NCBI RefSeq assembly: GCF_015326965.1
Contig: NZ_CP017659.1
Span: forward strand, 5,391,001-5,455,000
DNA length: 64,000 bases
Origin: Paenibacillus sp. JZ16
GTDB taxonomy: Bacteria; Bacillota; Bacilli; Paenibacillales; Paenibacillaceae
Direction: 5' to 3'
The notes under the pieces are model-generated. The model did no database searches. It saw only the letters and a list, made by a program, of their open reading frames with translations, and was not told the DNA's origin. The position numbers and the translations under genes are program-made. How positions within the stretch are numbered: the stretch's first letter is position 1; each line of letters begins with the position of its first letter. Below, piece after piece: positions 61,993 to 64,000 of this stretch.

Positions 61993-62063
61993 CTTTTTCG
62001 TATAATCCCGGGAATGGGCCCGGGAGTCTCTACAGGTCACCGTAATGATCTCGCTACGAAAAG
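61993..62063 (+). ncRNA. Purine riboswitch aptamer, guanine class
   Basis: Three-way junction with the family pattern. P1 is CTTTTTCGTA / TACGAAAAG, beginning the motif TATAATCCCGGG. P2 is CCCGGG / CCCGGG, followed by the conserved AGTCTCTAC. P3 is AGGTC / GATCT with the loop ACCGTAA. The base that reads the ligand (C74 in xpt numbering, in GCTACG) is C, so guanine or hypoxanthine rather than adenine is the expected ligand. It sits in front of pbuG and should shut the gene off when guanine is plentiful. Confidence 0.93.
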
Positions 62064-62210
62064 AAGAGCGGCAATATAATGATGCGGACTCGTCCAGCAT
62101 TCGAGATATCGGCCTGCAAGATGGAGCAGCGTTCCATTAAGCAGCAGGTTATTCGATAAGGATGCTGCCCTGCAGCATGCGAATGATTGTTTTGCGGCTC
62201 TTTTTTCAAG

Positions 62211-62246
62211 CGACGGCCCTGGGGATTTATCCTTAGGGTCTTTTTT
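62211..62246 (+). terminator. Riboswitch-controlled terminator of pbuG
   Basis: A hairpin around CCCT-GGAT / ATCC-AGGG followed by TTTTTT, about 40 nt before the pbuG start. About 150 nt separate it from the aptamer, which includes another hairpin (ATGCTGC / GCAGCAT near 62162-62178). The alternating fold is inferred. Confidence 0.65.
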
Positions 62247-62287
62247 GTATGTTGCCGGTCATTAATTTTAAGGGGGATATCTCTACA

Positions 62288-63658
62288 ATGGAGCGTTTCT
62301 TTAAACTAAAGGAACACGGAACAAATGTAAGAACCGAGATTATCGCAGGCTTGACGACCTTTATGACCATGGCTTACATCCTGCTGGTCAACAATCTGTT
62401 CCTTGGCCCTGATGGCGCAGGTATTCCGCAGGAAGGCGTATTTTTCGCTACTGCAGTAGGTGCCGGTCTTGTGACGATGGCCATGGGTTTCTTCGTTAAC
62501 ATTCCGGTTGCGTTGGCACCCGGTATGGGTTTGAACGCGTATTTCATGACGGTGGTATTAAGCTCGAACGGTGCGATTACTTGGCAGGCCGCACTCGGTG
62601 CAGTGTTCATCTCCGGTATCGTATTTATCATTCTCACGGTAACCAAAGTCCGCCAAATGCTGCTGACTGCAGTTCCGAACAACTTAAAGATTGCCATTAC
62701 GGTCGGTATCGGCTTGTTCATTACCATCGTAGGTCTTAAGCTAGGCAACATTGTGACGGCTTCCATTAACCCGGGAACGGATATTACTCATCCGGTACCA
62801 GGCGGTGCCTTCAATCTTGGCCTTGGGAATTTCGTTGAGAACAAGGATACGCTGCTTGCGATCATCGGGCTGTTCCTGATCGCCATCCTGATGGTCCTGA
62901 AACTGAAAGGCGCTCTGCTTATTGGTATCGTGCTCACGACGCTGATTGGCATTCCGATGGGAGTAACCGATCTGTCAGGTCTGAGCACTGCAAGCTGGAT
63001 TCCTTCATTTGATAATCTGGCTGTCGGACAGATGGACTTGAAGGGCGCGCTTGGCATTGGTCTTATCGAAGTTATTTTCATCTTTACATTCGTTGAACTA
63101 TTCGATACGTTCGGTACATTGGTTGGTACCGCAGGTCGTGCGGGACTCCTCAAGAACAAAGAGGAAGGCGAGAAGAAGCTTGGTAAAGCGATGCTCGTGG
63201 ATGCCGGCGGCGTAAGCGCAGGCGCATTTCTTGGAACAAGTACAATCACAGCTTTCGTGGAAAGTACTTCGGGTGTCGCCGAGGGTGGACGTACAGGCTT
63301 GACCGCTGTTACTACTGGCGTGCTCTTTATATTGGCATTGTTCTTGGCTCCGATTGCTCTGGTTGTTCCTTCGGCTGCTACCGCGCCGGCACTCGTAATT
63401 GTCGGTGTGCTGATGATGAGTCAGGTTCGGGATATCGAGTGGGATGATTTCATGCAGGCATTCCCGGCATTCTTGACCATCATCCTGATGCCTTTCACTG
63501 GCGGTATCGCTAACGGCATCTCTGCTGGTATCATTGCTTATGTCATCCTTGCGGTATTCGGCAAGTTGATCGGACGCACAGATACTAAGGTGCATTGGCT
63601 GATGTGGATCTTGTTTGTGATCATCCTGATCCGATACGCTTTCCTCGGTGCCGAGTAA
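62288..63658 (+). CDS. pbuG: Guanine/hypoxanthine permease
   Basis: A 456-residue membrane transporter of the AzgA-like purine permease family (PbuG/PbuO), with about 12 or more segments. Family marks: TEIIAGLTTFMTMAYILLVNN, ALAPGMGLNAYF, the substrate-binding region FTFVELFDTFGTLVGTAGRAG, and GAFLGTSTITAFVESTSGVAEGGRTG. The ATG at 62288 follows AAGGGGGAT; an in-frame ATG at 62249 lies against the terminator. A guanine-class riboswitch upstream supports guanine/hypoxanthine as substrate. Following guaA, as in B. subtilis. Confidence 0.96.
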   Translation: MERFFKLKEHGTNVRTEIIAGLTTFMTMAYILLVNNLFLGPDGAGIPQEGVFFATAVGAGLVTMAMGFFVNIPVALAPGMGLNAYFMTVVLSSNGAITWQAALGAVFISGIVFIILTVTKVRQMLLTAVPNNLKIAITVGIGLFITIVGLKLGNIVTASINPGTDITHPVPGGAFNLGLGNFVENKDTLLAIIGLFLIAILMVLKLKGALLIGIVLTTLIGIPMGVTDLSGLSTASWIPSFDNLAVGQMDLKGALGIGLIEVIFIFTFVELFDTFGTLVGTAGRAGLLKNKEEGEKKLGKAMLVDAGGVSAGAFLGTSTITAFVESTSGVAEGGRTGLTAVTTGVLFILALFLAPIALVVPSAATAPALVIVGVLMMSQVRDIEWDDFMQAFPAFLTIILMPFTGGIANGISAGIIAYVILAVFGKLIGRTDTKVHWLMWILFVIILIRYAFLGAE

Positions 63659-63690
63659 TTTCGGAATACTACTATATAAATGAATAAATA

Positions 63691-63734
63691 GAGCGAAGGC
63701 TTCGGGTATCCATCCGGAGCTTTCGCTTTTTTAT
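63691..63734 (+). terminator. Intrinsic terminator of pbuG
   Basis: AGCGAA-GCT...CCGG pairs with CCGG-AGC-TTCGCT, then TTTTTT. Confidence 0.88.
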
Positions 63735-63900
63735 GACTGCCAATGCAGGTAGGGGTAATTGCTAAGATAACAGGATGTTGGGGAAGCTAGGGTTAAGTTA
63801 GTCATATTAGTATAGAAAGGGTTTGTCACCGAGTAGACGTGTCATCAAGAGCATTATATTAATAGAAAGCATTCTATAAAAAAAACTTTTCGAAAAAGAC

Positions 63901-63929
63901 TTGCATTCTTGATCTGCACATGGTATATT
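63901..63929 (+). promoter_or_regulatory. Strong promoter at window end, rRNA-operon-like
   Basis: TTGCAT, a 17-bp spacer and TATATT, preceded by an A/T-rich stretch (AAAAAAACTTTTCGAAAAAG) like an UP element. The downstream leader has no open reading frame with a ribosome binding site. In style it resembles rrn promoters of bacilli, but the gene it serves lies beyond the window. The rest of 63735-63880 shows nothing I can name. Confidence 0.45.
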
Positions 63930-64000
63930 ATATTTCCGGCCAAGAAATACGGTCGAAACAAACGCTAGAGACAACAAGCCAAAATGAATTTGAAAAATTA

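Noticed and set aside
61653..62100. Minus-strand open frames across the pbuG leader
   Set aside because: They overlap the riboswitch and promoters, with no ribosome binding sites or motifs.

Overview
The window reads as the chromosome of a Paenibacillus-like, spore-former-type Firmicute. The evidence is internal. Nearly every gene has a strong AGGAGG-type ribosome binding site. There are three YesM/YesN two-component systems, each coupled to a sugar ABC importer. An S-layer-homology-anchored GH10 xylanase is present. Two stretches keep Bacillus subtilis gene order: gsaB next to bcp, and moxR - DUF58 - transglutaminase - guaA - pbuG, which matches yeaC-yeaD-yebA-guaA-pbuG. No CRISPR array, tRNA, phage or insertion sequence was found. 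Species cannot be fixed from sequence reading alone.

Positions 1-16.5 kb are housekeeping and accessory metabolism. They hold a lipoprotein, a superoxide dismutase fused to a DUF2935 domain, a membrane-anchored alpha/beta hydrolase, an IclR-type regulator, aconitase (acnA), a cysteine amidase-like protein, D-Ala-D-Ala ligase (ddl), UV damage endonuclease (uvsE) with a small overlapping partner gene, an inositol monophosphatase, two small hypotheticals, a secreted SGNH hydrolase and an SLC13 permease. The iclR and acnA promoters carry the same 17-bp palindrome just downstream of the predicted transcription start. This suggests an IclR-aconitase regulon.

Positions 16.7-23.3 kb are the first sugar module (histidine kinase, response regulator, two permeases, binding protein). 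Positions 23.3-25.4 kb are an ECF sigma/anti-sigma pair bracketed by two ~161-bp direct repeats. Positions 25.4-33.6 kb hold an ANT(6)-type nucleotidyltransferase, gsaB, an LCP cell-wall ligase, bcp, an array of 51-bp intergenic repeats, a frameshifted polysaccharide deacetylase, and a DUF1641-ndh pair.

Positions 33.9-40.5 kb are the second sugar module, with CcpA cre-like sites. Positions 40.7-54.0 kb are the third module, in the unusual order regulator-kinase-regulator. It is followed by an LplA/LplB/YtcP-type importer and a 1477-residue xylanase (two CBM22, GH10, two CBM9, SLH). The likely logic is surface digestion of xylan and import of (aldouronate) xylo-oligosaccharides, sensed by the kinase and repressed by CcpA. 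None of the three importers has its own ATPase gene, so a shared MsmX-type ATPase elsewhere is expected.

Positions 54.2-64 kb carry the MoxR/DUF58/transglutaminase trio (the last one frameshifted), guaA, a zinc-less oxidoreductase, and pbuG behind a guanine-class purine riboswitch. The window ends at a strong, rRNA-operon-like promoter. Both frameshifts look like one missing G in a G run, so they may be sequencing errors.
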